Source of the DNA: Sphingobacterium hungaricum
Lineage (GTDB): Bacteria; Bacteroidota; Bacteroidia; Sphingobacteriales; Sphingobacteriaceae
Reading direction: 5' to 3'
Assembly (NCBI RefSeq): GCF_015210005.1
Contig: NZ_MU158698.1
Coordinates: forward strand, 124,001 to 188,000
Length of the DNA: 64,000 bases
In this document: one piece after another, positions 33,554-41,555 of the stretch
Numbering within the stretch: the first letter of the stretch is position 1
How the letters are laid out: every line of letters starts with the position of its first letter
Position numbers and translations under genes: made by a program
Notes under the pieces: generated by a model
What the model saw: only the letters and a program-made list of their open reading frames with translations
What the model was told of the DNA's origin: nothing
The model's database searches: none

Positions 33554-34215
33554 ACAACAACACCTCCTTTAATAGGGATGATGCGCTGTGTCTTGGCTGC
33601 CAGTTCCATATCATGCGTCACCAAAACTAAAGTCGTTCCGGATTCGCGGTTAAGCTGAAAAAGCATTTCTTCAATAATGACGCTATTTTCTGCATCAAGA
33701 TTTCCCGTGGGCTCGTCAGCAAAAAGAATTTTAGGGTTATTGGCGAATGCCCTAGCTAGAGATATGCGCTGTTGTTCGCCGCCGGAAAGCTGTGAGGGAT
33801 AATGGCCTGCTCTTTCGGACAATCCTACCCTATCGAGCAATTCCATAGCCGTGCTTTTTCCGTTTTTGATACCATGCAATTCCATCGGAACCAATACATT
33901 TTCAAGTGCTGTCAATGTAGGCAACAATTGAAAATTTTGAAAAACAAATCCGACATCTTTATTGCGCACTTGCGCCAATTGGTCTTCGCTTAATCCGTTA
34001 AGCTCTATCCCGTTCAGGACAATACTCCCATTACTGCATTTATCAAGTCCAGCACATAAGCCGAGCAGCGTAGTTTTGCCACTTCCCGAAGGACCGACTA
34101 TGGCCGCCGTTGCGCCTGCATCAATGCTAAAACTTATATTTTTTAAAATGGCAATCTCTTGATTGCCCAATTTATAGTTTTTCGAAACGTTATTTAGTTG
34201 TAAAATAGCTGACAT
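33550..34215 (-). CDS. ABC transporter ATP-binding protein (YbbA/LolD-like)
   Basis: A 221-residue ATPase of the MacB/LolD/YbbA type: Walker A GPSGSGKT (residues 41-48), Q-loop FVFQNFQLLPTLTALENV, signature LSGGEQQR and Walker B ILFADEPTGNLD. It drives the permease encoded immediately downstream (4-base overlap). The frame continues upstream to 34263, but the ATG at 34215 gives the normal family N-terminus (MSAILQLNNVSKNYK) and leaves 20 bases after the esterase gene. Operon with the TesA-like and permease genes. Confidence 0.94.
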   Translation of the reverse strand: MSAILQLNNVSKNYKLGNQEIAILKNISFSIDAGATAAIVGPSGSGKTTLLGLCAGLDKCSNGSIVLNGIELNGLSEDQLAQVRNKDVGFVFQNFQLLPTLTALENVLVPMELHGIKNGKSTAMELLDRVGLSERAGHYPSQLSGGEQQRISLARAFANNPKILFADEPTGNLDAENSVIIEEMLFQLNRESGTTLVLVTHDMELAAKTQRIIPIKGGVVV

Positions 34216-34235
34216 GTATGGGTGGTATAGTATGA

Positions 34236-34922
34236 TTAAAGCAAAGGTTGTAGAACTGGCCAAACATTATCCGCTAAGATAATCTGCCCTTCAGTTGTAG
34301 GGTGTACGCCGTCTTCTTGATTTAGATTGGCTAAGCCAGCAACATTCTCCAAAAGAAACGGAACTAATGCCATGTTGTACTCTTCGGCAAGACGCGGATA
34401 AATGGTTTCGAAATCTTTGAAATATTGATTTCCCATATTAGGTGGCACTTTCATTCCTGCTAGGACTAATTTGCAATCTGGGTACGCGGCCAATACTTTA
34501 TCTATAATGCCTTTTAAATTTTCATAGGTCGAATTCACAGATAAACCTCGCAAGCCATCGTTTGCTCCTAGTTCTAAAACGAATACATCAATTGGCTGTT
34601 TCAGCAACCAATCGATCCGTTCATTGCCGCCAGCACTCGTCTCGCCGCTCAATCCAGCATTTATGCATTGGTAAGGAAGTTTTAAGGAATCAATCTTTTG
34701 TTGGATAAGTGCCGGAAATGCTTCCTCTTGGGTTTCTAATCCGTAGCCAGCAGTCAGGCTATTTCCGAAAAACAAAATATTTTTTATTGCCGATTCTTTC
34801 GATGTACTATCTGTTGTGTTATTTCCATCGGAGTTTGTCGTAGTACCTGAGCCTCCGCTGTTGCAAGACGTAAAAAACAGAGCAACAACCAGTAGATTCA
34901 GATAGCTAGTTAATTTAATCAT
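34236..34922 (-). CDS. TesA-like GDSL esterase / lysophospholipase, lipoprotein
   Basis: A 228-residue SGNH hydrolase with a type II signal peptide (FFTSC, Cys20) and a Ser/Thr/Gly/Asn-rich linker. Block I is FFGNSLTAGYG (Ser55; Asn replaces the usual Asp of GDSL), the Gly is in the GETSAGGNER region, Asn121 is in LELGANDGL, and the Asp-His pair is in EDGVHPTTEGQ near the C-terminus. It hydrolyses acyl esters or thioesters in the periplasm or at the outer membrane. First gene of a tesA-ybbA-ybbP type cluster, suggesting a shared role in lipid handling. Confidence 0.92.
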   Translation of the reverse strand: MIKLTSYLNLLVVALFFTSCNSGGSGTTTNSDGNNTTDSTSKESAIKNILFFGNSLTAGYGLETQEEAFPALIQQKIDSLKLPYQCINAGLSGETSAGGNERIDWLLKQPIDVFVLELGANDGLRGLSVNSTYENLKGIIDKVLAAYPDCKLVLAGMKVPPNMGNQYFKDFETIYPRLAEEYNMALVPFLLENVAGLANLNQEDGVHPTTEGQIILADNVWPVLQPLL

Positions 34923-35044
34923 ATATCAATTTTAATCTATTATATCTTATAAAGATATTGATTAAACTTTTTGTTTGTGTAAAATTTGAAATATGCTCAA
35001 ATTATTACTTTAAAATAACTTTATTTTACTGTGGAGAAGAAACT

Positions 35045-35079
35045 AAAAAAGAGGGAAACCGAAATCCCCCTCTTTAAAT
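35045..35079 (-). terminator. terminator of the fimbrillin-like gene
   Basis: On the minus strand AAAGAGGG pairs with CCCTCTTT, followed by a T run (complement of 35045-35050). Confidence 0.85.
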
Positions 35080-35104
35080 CAACTATATAAAATAATTTTT
35101 AGCG

Positions 35105-36700
35105 TTAGTTACAGGAGATTTTTGTTTTTCCCGAACCTTTTCCTACGATAAATGTTCTGCCATCCACCAGTTGGGTAACTTTCACTGTGTTGGTTCCTGT
35201 TCCACTCCATGGGAATGTATTGAATGTATTGCCATTAAATAATTCTAATTCATAAAGCGGGCCTCCATTAACTTTACTGCCAAACATTGTCACTTCTCCA
35301 AAGCGGCTAATCACAATTTTAACTAGTGGTTTCGCTTCCGTTCCTTTCATATTATACACTGCCGCAATATCATCACCTCCTTGTGTATTTGAACCCTCAT
35401 AACGGCTTCCATCTTTAAATCGGATATTTTGAGATGATGAACCATTCACTCGCTGAAATTGAATCTCTTTGGTAGCTAACTTAACGCCATTAACTTCCAT
35501 GTTAAATGCATTATCCAATTCCGTGATATCAAACAAAAAGCCATAATCTGCTCCAGGTGCAGTAATTGTTTTACTGATTGTCTCACCGTTCTTGTAAAAT
35601 GTATTCCCAATATAAATTCCCACCTCACCCCAAAAATTCTTTGATTGAGGATATCTCCAGTTCAAGCCGTCAGCTCCAGAAACATCTTTTGTACAAGTCT
35701 TGAAATTAAGGTTCAAGTTGTATTTATAGCCTGGCTTAACCTTTAGATTCGCAACATTGACATTGGATTTAGTTTCCCCATCAATTGTAATAGACCCGAA
35801 GTTTAATGAGCCTGTTGTCGAACTCGGATTGATTAACATCGTTGCCACGCTAGTTACACTACGCAAACCTTTAGTTCCTAAACTTGGAAAGGTAACCGAT
35901 GCCCCATTTTTATTTTCTCCATTATAGGTGATCTTATCATCTTCAAGACTAAGCGTAGCCGTGCTATGCGTAGGTTTCATAACGGCGCTTGCAATTTTTG
36001 TAAATGCACCGGTGGTATTGGGATCCATCGTCATCACGGTCGTAATCTCGCTAAACTGATGTTTTAAAACAACATTCAAGTTAGTAACCCCGAATTCAAT
36101 TTTTAGCTTCGTTTTGAAATACATTAAATCCGCGCTGACCTGATCAATCTTTGCCGTTGACAATTTATTCTTATTTACCAAATTGGGTAAAGCGGATGAA
36201 TTGTTAATGGAATAAGCTACAAACGTGTAGTTTTTTCCAGCATACAATGTTATTCCTCCAGTTGTGGATTCATTTCCGTAGGTATACGATTTCTCCGTGA
36301 CATAATTTCCCTCATCTGAATAGACAACAACGTTATATTTTACACCTTTGGTCAAAGGTACTTTTCCTGTTGTAGCAACTTTCCCACTCGAAGCTAATAA
36401 ATTTCCAGTTGACGAAGCATTGCTTGTAAGCGAAACACCAATTGTGCTGCTATTACTGAATGCGATCGTTGCAGGAACGTCTGAGGTTAAATTTGAACTC
36501 ACTTTAGAGTTTTTAGTGCCTGCTAGTAAGATTTCTTCGACGTTGGAATCTACACTCACCATCGATACGTTAACAGTCGCTTCGCCAGCTTCCAATAAAG
36601 TTTCTTCGGAATTCTGACAAGACTGCAGGGTAAGAAATAAAATAGCAAATGCCGCAAAAACCAATTTGGGTTCGATCGGGATGTATTGTTGTTTTTTCAT
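35105..36700 (-). CDS. fimbrillin-like lipoprotein
   Basis: A 531-residue lipoprotein: type II signal peptide ending LTLQS before Cys28. The mature protein is Ser/Thr/Asn-rich and beta-rich. The stretch VNVANLKVKPGYKYNLNLNFK and the earlier VPLTKGVKYNVVVYS and GKNYTFVAYSINN match Mfa-like / fimbrillin domains, which form fimbriae or stalk-tip subunits by strand exchange. The last ~180 residues (after NWRYPQSKNFWGEVGIYIG) look like a separate domain, possibly an adhesive tip. It is preceded 33 bases upstream by a 56-residue ORF on the same strand. Two TGTAG inverted repeats lie further upstream. Confidence 0.75.
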   Translation of the reverse strand: MKKQQYIPIEPKLVFAAFAILFLTLQSCQNSEETLLEAGEATVNVSMVSVDSNVEEILLAGTKNSKVSSNLTSDVPATIAFSNSSTIGVSLTSNASSTGNLLASSGKVATTGKVPLTKGVKYNVVVYSDEGNYVTEKSYTYGNESTTGGITLYAGKNYTFVAYSINNSSALPNLVNKNKLSTAKIDQVSADLMYFKTKLKIEFGVTNLNVVLKHQFSEITTVMTMDPNTTGAFTKIASAVMKPTHSTATLSLEDDKITYNGENKNGASVTFPSLGTKGLRSVTSVATMLINPSSTTGSLNFGSITIDGETKSNVNVANLKVKPGYKYNLNLNFKTCTKDVSGADGLNWRYPQSKNFWGEVGIYIGNTFYKNGETISKTITAPGADYGFLFDITELDNAFNMEVNGVKLATKEIQFQRVNGSSSQNIRFKDGSRYEGSNTQGGDDIAAVYNMKGTEAKPLVKIVISRFGEVTMFGSKVNGGPLYELELFNGNTFNTFPWSGTGTNTVKVTQLVDGRTFIVGKGSGKTKISCN

Positions 36701-36733
36701 ATCTAATGTTCTTTAGAATTTTTAGTCAAGGAA

Positions 36734-36904
36734 TTACCAATTAATAGTTCTGTTGTCATCGCTATCTATTTTCCACTCTTCATGGACTACACCGTTACTA
36801 TCTGTTGGAACAACAGTAGCGGAGCCAGTTGCAATCCCTTGTTCCAATTCCACTAAGGAGATATCCATTGTTGGAGATTTATAGGGTAATAGGTCATTTC
36901 TCAT
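36734..36904 (-). CDS. 56-residue short protein preceding the fimbrillin-like gene
   Basis: A short ORF (ATG at 36902-36904, TAA at 36734-36736). The product is acidic, starts MRNDLLPYKSPTMDISLVEL, has a Gly/Ala/Ser-rich centre (GIATGSATVVP) and ends in an acidic segment with a C-terminal Trp (DDNRTINW). Coding is supported by balanced residue composition and its position 33 bases before the lipoprotein gene. There is no signal peptide. From memory, short proteins with an 'SP.M.....ELE.G.A.GSA' start and Trp end precede fimbrillin-like genes in other Sphingobacteriaceae; I could not check this. Possible roles: peptide precursor, chaperone or regulator. Confidence 0.65.
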   Translation of the reverse strand: MRNDLLPYKSPTMDISLVELEQGIATGSATVVPTDSNGVVHEEWKIDSDDNRTINW

Positions 36905-37219
36905 GTGATTATTAGTTAAATTTTAGGGGGTTGATTGATAAAAGAAATTCCAGGCGATTTTTGGCAATCGATATAGCGAACGCATTTTTAAAATCCTGAA
37001 AATTTCCTGATTTTTTAAATTAAAATGCGTAGACTAAAAAAATGGTATTAGAATTAATTATAATTGTATTAGAAAATTTAATTCCTAAAGGTTTTTTATG
37101 GAAGACAGCAAGGCGCTCCATTTTAATTAATTTATTCATTTTGGACAGTTTTGGTGGTTGATTTTATTGGTTACAAAACTCCAAAATTTTCAATAGAGCA
37201 AAATAAAATTAAATTTAGT

Positions 37220-37237
37220 TGTAGTGATGTTGCTACA
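37220..37237. promoter_or_regulatory. inverted repeat TGTAG-N8-CTACA, site 1
   Basis: TGTAG, eight bases, CTACA. Possible operator, 316 bases upstream of the 56-residue ORF. Confidence 0.5.
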
Positions 37238-37305
37238 TGATTTAGAAGGGAAAATCTGTAAAGTGCTCATTAGCATTTCTTTGAAATTAATTATATTAAT
37301 TTAAA

Positions 37306-37323
37306 TGTAGGTGTTCAGCTACA
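37306..37323. promoter_or_regulatory. inverted repeat TGTAG-N8-CTACA, site 2
   Basis: Same half-sites and the same 8-base spacing as site 1, with an unrelated spacer sequence, as expected for a dimeric regulator's site. Confidence 0.5.
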
Positions 37324-37406
37324 AGGAATTAACCTTTAAGTAACAGAATCCTATGAATATTTTGCTTACATATTCAGGATTTTAGAATTTCGCGTAGCGA
37401 ATTCCA

Positions 37407-37445
37407 CTAAAAAGAAATACCTGAAGCGGGGAACTCCAGGTATTT
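37407..37445 (-). terminator. terminator of the ABC1 kinase gene
   Basis: On the minus strand AAATACCTG pairs with CAGGTATTT, followed by CTTTTT. Confidence 0.75.
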
Positions 37446-37591
37446 ACCAAACCAATTATTAACCTAAATTATGAAATTATGAATCTCAATATTATACACT
37501 AAAAACGCAGCTATTTGAGAATTAGTATGTACTCAAGAAAATAAATGAAATTTTAACGTATTTTTAACTTTATTTAATAAAATTGAGCTGT

Positions 37592-39247
37592 TTACTTAGA
37601 TTTCAGCACATTTATTAACAGTATGGTGGAAATCACGAAGCTGACCAAAAAGCCCAGCCAAGATAAAATCGGCATTCCCCATAAGAGATAGCCAACTCGT
37701 CCATGCGCCAAAATACTTGCTCCTACACCGAATGTCATGGCCAAAATGGAAAGTAAAAATTTATTTCCTAGACGATATAGATTTAACAGCAGGCTTTCGA
37801 AATCAACAATTTTATGCTTCAACAGCAATTTATCATTTTTCACTTTATCTAAAATAGACAGCAAATCTGTTGGCACTTCCGAAACGATATCTTTCAGCAG
37901 TTTTGCTTTCTCGATAATTTCCTCTTTCAAATGTTCAGCAGAAAGCCTTTCCTTCGCTATTTTCTTAGCAAAAGGCCGAATGCTATTCGGAATATTTAAA
38001 TTGGCATCCAACTGCCTTCCTGTTCCCTCCAAAATTGACACGCCTCTCAAAAGCAAATACACAAAGTCAGGCATCAAAATGTAATTTTGTTGCAGAACGG
38101 TATTCAGCTTATCCAACATGACCGCAATATTGATATCCTTCAAGCTGTTTTGTTCGATTAAATAGAAGATTTCAAAGACATCCCTCGTGAGTTGTCTTTC
38201 ATTTTCAATATGATGGACTACAGCCAATTTTTTAATGTTGCGAATAAGTCCTGGAGCATCATTCATTAAAAAATTAATGACCATTCCTTCAATCAGCTTT
38301 CTGTCGTAGGGAATCATCAAGCCCATCGAACCGAAATCAAGAAAAACAATCTGCCCTTTAGCATTGACAAACATATTTCCAGGGTGAGGGTCGGCATGGA
38401 AAAAGCCGTGAACCAACACTTGTTCCAAGTATAAATCAAGGCCATTCTGAACAATGGATTTCGGATAAAGTCCCATTTTTTCCAAACTATCCAAATCATT
38501 TATTTTGACTCCGTCAATAAATTCCATACAGAGAATCCCATCGGAGCAATAAGTCCGATAGATTTTTGGAACATAGATATTCGGATTGCCTTGAAAGTTT
38601 TTACGGAACTTTTCTATGTTATTCGCCTCGTTAGTGAAAGACAATTCTTGCATTAAGGAACTTTCAAAAGACGATACGATGGCATACAAATTCATTTTTT
38701 GAATGATTTCATATTTCTTCTCGAGAAATTGAATTAAATCCTTGATAAACGAAATGTCCGCGCGGATAACCTCTCGGATGCCGGGTCTTTTAATTTTAAG
38801 GATGACAGGCGTTCCATCAATTAACGATGCCCGATAGACCTGAGCAATCGATGCTGCTGCAATCGGTTCAGGGTCAATGTAGGAAAAATGAGCATAGACG
38901 TCTATCTTAAATGCTTCCTCAAGCAATTTTTCGACCTGTAATTTCTCTGCTGGAATAGTGTCTTGGAGTTTTTCCAATTCCAAACGCAATTCATCCGGAA
39001 TAATATCCGGCCGATTGCTCAGCAATTGTCCTAACTTAATAAAAGTTGGGCCTAATTCTTCAATCGCTAAACGAACACGGACATTAAAATCCTGTTCAAA
39101 TAATGTCTTCGTATACGTATTCCATGATAAAACCGAGTCGGGAATGACTCGGTCAATGTTACTTCTCGAAAGCAGTTCATCGAAACCATATTTTGATAAA
39201 ACCTGAACTATTTTTCCAACTCGTTTTATTCTATCAAAACCGAACAT
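37592..39247 (-). CDS. ABC1/UbiB-family atypical kinase
   Basis: A 551-residue protein of the UbiB/ADCK family. The family signature KLGQLLSNRPDIIP (KxGQ) is near residue 70; EPIAAASIAQVYRA is the Ala-rich loop in place of the P-loop; VILKIKRPG has the ATP-binding Lys; HADPHPGNMF and FLDFGSMG are the catalytic and metal-binding motifs. Two C-terminal membrane helices (about 490-545) anchor it. UbiB proteins support quinone synthesis, probably by lipid extraction driven by ATP; here menaquinone is the likely quinone. It follows a beta-barrel gene by 7 bases on the same strand, so they form an operon. Confidence 0.94.
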   Translation of the reverse strand: MFGFDRIKRVGKIVQVLSKYGFDELLSRSNIDRVIPDSVLSWNTYTKTLFEQDFNVRVRLAIEELGPTFIKLGQLLSNRPDIIPDELRLELEKLQDTIPAEKLQVEKLLEEAFKIDVYAHFSYIDPEPIAAASIAQVYRASLIDGTPVILKIKRPGIREVIRADISFIKDLIQFLEKKYEIIQKMNLYAIVSSFESSLMQELSFTNEANNIEKFRKNFQGNPNIYVPKIYRTYCSDGILCMEFIDGVKINDLDSLEKMGLYPKSIVQNGLDLYLEQVLVHGFFHADPHPGNMFVNAKGQIVFLDFGSMGLMIPYDRKLIEGMVINFLMNDAPGLIRNIKKLAVVHHIENERQLTRDVFEIFYLIEQNSLKDINIAVMLDKLNTVLQQNYILMPDFVYLLLRGVSILEGTGRQLDANLNIPNSIRPFAKKIAKERLSAEHLKEEIIEKAKLLKDIVSEVPTDLLSILDKVKNDKLLLKHKIVDFESLLLNLYRLGNKFLLSILAMTFGVGASILAHGRVGYLLWGMPILSWLGFLVSFVISTILLINVLKSK

Positions 39248-39254
39248 ACGCTTC

Positions 39255-39920
39255 TTATTCTGGACTACTTCTTGTGATTACATCTACTACCTTGTCGCTA
39301 AGCCGTGTAATATCCGACTTCAACCCTACCATTAACGTTAAAATTGAAACAGGATTGCCCTGAAGCTTCTTAAAATTATACAGATAGCCTGCTTCAAATC
39401 CTAAAAAGAATCCGTTGAATTTGTAATCAGAGCCAAAACCGATTTTCACGCCCGGCGAAATGGAATATTTGTTTTCGATCATTGTCATACCCGAGGCGGC
39501 GTCATCCTGCGCTCTAGGTTCCGTAATTAATCCGACGACTGGACCAGCGTAGCCATACGTATTTAAGCGGTCGTATTGCTTTCTGATTCCGCCAGCGAAA
39601 CTCAACATATAAAAACTCGACCGACCGTTCTCAATCATTCGGTTGTATTTCGTATCATCGACCAGCTGGTCATAATCAAATGACATCAGATACAGGGTCG
39701 GCATTAAATAATATTTCGGATTTTTCAATGAAATATCCAAGCCCATGCTCCCCGTAAATAATTTTGGCGACAATACTTTATTAGTTTTTCCTAACGGAAA
39801 TGCTAGACCAGTGCCTCCAAAATAATAAACTTTGCGATAATGAAGCGTATCCGCTCCTTGTTGCGCAAATAAAGTGCTGGACGAAAGTACCAATAACGCG
39901 AGTAATGTAAAAAGTTTCAT
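39255..39920 (-). CDS. outer-membrane beta-barrel protein
   Basis: A 221-residue exported protein with a signal peptide (residues 1-19, TLFAQQG). The mature part alternates in the manner of beta-barrels, with aromatic girdle-type residues (YFGGTGLAFPLGKTNKVLSP; FLGFEAGYLYNFKKLQGNP). No known motif. Its stop is 7 bases before the ABC1 kinase start, so the two are co-transcribed; a shared lipid or quinone-related envelope role is possible but not shown. A TGTAG-N8-CTACA inverted repeat lies 68 bases upstream of the start. Confidence 0.78.
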   Translation of the reverse strand: MKLFTLLALLVLSSSTLFAQQGADTLHYRKVYYFGGTGLAFPLGKTNKVLSPKLFTGSMGLDISLKNPKYYLMPTLYLMSFDYDQLVDDTKYNRMIENGRSSFYMLSFAGGIRKQYDRLNTYGYAGPVVGLITEPRAQDDAASGMTMIENKYSISPGVKIGFGSDYKFNGFFLGFEAGYLYNFKKLQGNPVSILTLMVGLKSDITRLSDKVVDVITRSSPE

Positions 39921-39987
39921 TGATTTCTTAATTTACAGACAAAACACCTGTTTTCATCATTATGTTTTAAAACAGCAGATTTAAATT

Positions 39988-40005
39988 TGTAGTAATTTAG
40001 CTACA
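39988..40005. promoter_or_regulatory. inverted repeat TGTAG-N8-CTACA, site 3
   Basis: The best copy: TTTGTAG, eight bases, CTACAAA, so the arms extend to 7 bases. It lies 68 bases upstream of the beta-barrel gene and overlaps the wbqC-like stop codon. No T run follows on the minus strand, so it does not look like a terminator. Confidence 0.5.
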
Positions 40006-40612
40006 AAAAGTTTTTGCTCTGCGGCCCTTGGTTACATAACAAATCTAAGATACTCAAATTCGGAATAAATCCCTGTCTATCTTCAAAAACCTGATGATAG
40101 GGCTTAATGCTGTCAATATCGAGAACCTGCTTTGGGTGAATGCCCCTGCGATAGTCAATTTCTTCTGTATTGTACGGCTCAAATGTTTCGGAAAAACTTA
40201 CTTCTCGTTTGATTTTCAGCATCTTCAAAAATAGCTTTACTTGCTGTGCATTATAATCCACCAGATATTCAAATTTGTTTTCGTAGAAATAATTCAAGTC
40301 ATCTTCATAATATTCAAAATAAGCCGAACTTCTGTAAGCTGTTTGAATACTTTGCCAATGCAAACGTTGCCAAGGATGGTCGTCCGAAATTTTTACATCC
40401 TTCATGGGAATATGCGTTTTCCGTCCATGAAGTATCGGGACAAATAATTCCAAAATTCCATTCGCTGTTCCGATGCGCGTCCTCGTTCTATACGTTTGTT
40501 TGGGATAATGTTCAGATTGGTCAATCACTATCTCATCAGGCTGTTGGACAATCGCCTGAAAGTAAGAAATCGGGGGCATATAGTAAGCGGGCAGTAGTAA
40601 TTTTCCTTGCAT
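40001..40612 (-). CDS. WbqC family protein
   Basis: A 203-residue protein matching the WbqC-like family (PF08889): LLPAYYMPPISYFQAIVQQPDEIVID at the start, QTYRTRTRIGTANGILELFVPI, and the HPWQRLHWQSIQTAYRSSAYFEYYEDDL segment. WbqC proteins occur near O-antigen genes and are thought to modify nucleotide sugars, though the activity is not well established. It is divergent from the acyltransferase gene, with a TATTTTTG box at 40641-40648. Cell-surface glycan work would suit the neighbouring glycosyltransferase and LpxL-like genes. Confidence 0.9.
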   Translation of the reverse strand: MQGKLLLPAYYMPPISYFQAIVQQPDEIVIDQSEHYPKQTYRTRTRIGTANGILELFVPILHGRKTHIPMKDVKISDDHPWQRLHWQSIQTAYRSSAYFEYYEDDLNYFYENKFEYLVDYNAQQVKLFLKMLKIKREVSFSETFEPYNTEEIDYRRGIHPKQVLDIDSIKPYHQVFEDRQGFIPNLSILDLLCNQGPQSKNFL

Positions 40613-40640
40613 TTTGAGAATTAATCTTGTATTCGTTGTG

Positions 40641-40648
40641 CAAAAATA
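40641..40648 (-). promoter_or_regulatory. -7 box of the wbqC-like gene
   Basis: TATTTTTG on the minus strand, an exact match, in the 61-base divergent region shared with the acyltransferase gene. Confidence 0.45.
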
Positions 40649-40673
40649 AACTTATTTAAGATATTTGTACAGA

Positions 40674-41555
40674 ATGTCAATCGCTTTAATGAAAGAAAAA
40701 ACCTTATCAGCTTTATTATTTATAGTATCCTTGCTCCCCTTTTGGTTTTTGTATTTCCTATCGGACATTCTTTACGTATTGATTTACTATGTTTTCGGCT
40801 ATCGCAAGGCCGTTGTTTTTGATAACCTGCGAAATTCTTTTCCTGAAAAAGATGAAAAAGAAATAAAAAGCATTGCCAAAAAATTCTACAAATATTTTCC
40901 TGATTTAATTGTCGAAGCGATTAAAATGAAATCCATAACGGAAAAACAGGTCAGGGAAAAAATCGAATTGCTAAATATCGAAGAGGTCAATGATTATTTA
41001 GACCGAGGAATAGCGGTTATCGGCGTAACGGCACATTATTGCAATTGGGAATTGGGAATCCATACCATGTCCTTAATGAATGACAAGCCCAAATTAGTTA
41101 TCTACAAACCATTGAGCAACAAAACTTTCAATGATGTGTATAACGAAATGCGCACGCGCTTTGGGGCAACCATGGTTCCCATGAAACAAATTTTAAGGCA
41201 TCTGGTTAAATTGCGCGGAACACCGAACTTTAGCATTTTCGTAGCCGACCAAACTCCTGTCTATCAAGATTCGGATTATTACTTGGAGTTTCTGAATCAA
41301 GAAACGCTGGTTTACACAGGTGTCGAACGCTTAGCCAAATTGACGAATAGCCCGGTTGTTTTTTGTGAAATCAGAAGAAAGCCCCAGCGTGGTAAATATT
41401 ATTGTAGATTCACTACCTTAGTCGAAGACCCATCTCTTTGCGAACCTCATGAAATCACCAAAATGCACAATGCATTTACCGAAAGGATTATTCAAGAGGA
41501 GCCTCAATATTGGCTTTGGTCGCACAGACGCTGGAAAAGAAAACGCAGAACATGA
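40674..41555 (+). CDS. LpxL/HtrB-like lysophospholipid (lipid A) acyltransferase
   Basis: A 293-residue protein with an N-terminal membrane segment (LLFIVSLLPFWFLYFLSDILYVLIYYVFGY) and the acyltransferase core. HYCNWELG gives the HxxxxE form of the catalytic motif, and VADQTPVYQDSDYY with a later YWLWSHRRWKRKR is the LpxL-family end. It adds a secondary acyl chain to lipid A (or another lipid) at the inner-membrane inner face. The frame is open to a TTG at 40665, but ATG 40674 is preferred. Its stop overlaps the glycosyltransferase start by 4 bases (ATGA), so the two are coupled. Confidence 0.92.
   Translation: MSIALMKEKTLSALLFIVSLLPFWFLYFLSDILYVLIYYVFGYRKAVVFDNLRNSFPEKDEKEIKSIAKKFYKYFPDLIVEAIKMKSITEKQVREKIELLNIEEVNDYLDRGIAVIGVTAHYCNWELGIHTMSLMNDKPKLVIYKPLSNKTFNDVYNEMRTRFGATMVPMKQILRHLVKLRGTPNFSIFVADQTPVYQDSDYYLEFLNQETLVYTGVERLAKLTNSPVVFCEIRRKPQRGKYYCRFTTLVEDPSLCEPHEITKMHNAFTERIIQEEPQYWLWSHRRWKRKRRT

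Larger units (their letters stand above)
36905..37591. other. 687-base regulatory spacer upstream of the fimbrillin operon
   Basis: AT-rich, no convincing gene (a 39-codon frame at 37042-37161 is rejected). It holds two inverted repeats TGTAG-N8-CTACA (37220-37237 and 37306-37323), 86 bases apart, and the minus-strand terminator of the ABC1 gene (37407-37445). No exact TAnnTTTG box was found for the 56-residue ORF, so this operon may use an alternative sigma factor or an activator. Confidence 0.55.

Noticed and set aside
37042..37161. A 39-residue plus-strand ORF in the spacer upstream of the fimbrillin operon
   Set aside because: Composition is low-complexity Ile/Leu, there is no promoter box or ribosome site, and it lies within regulatory-looking DNA.
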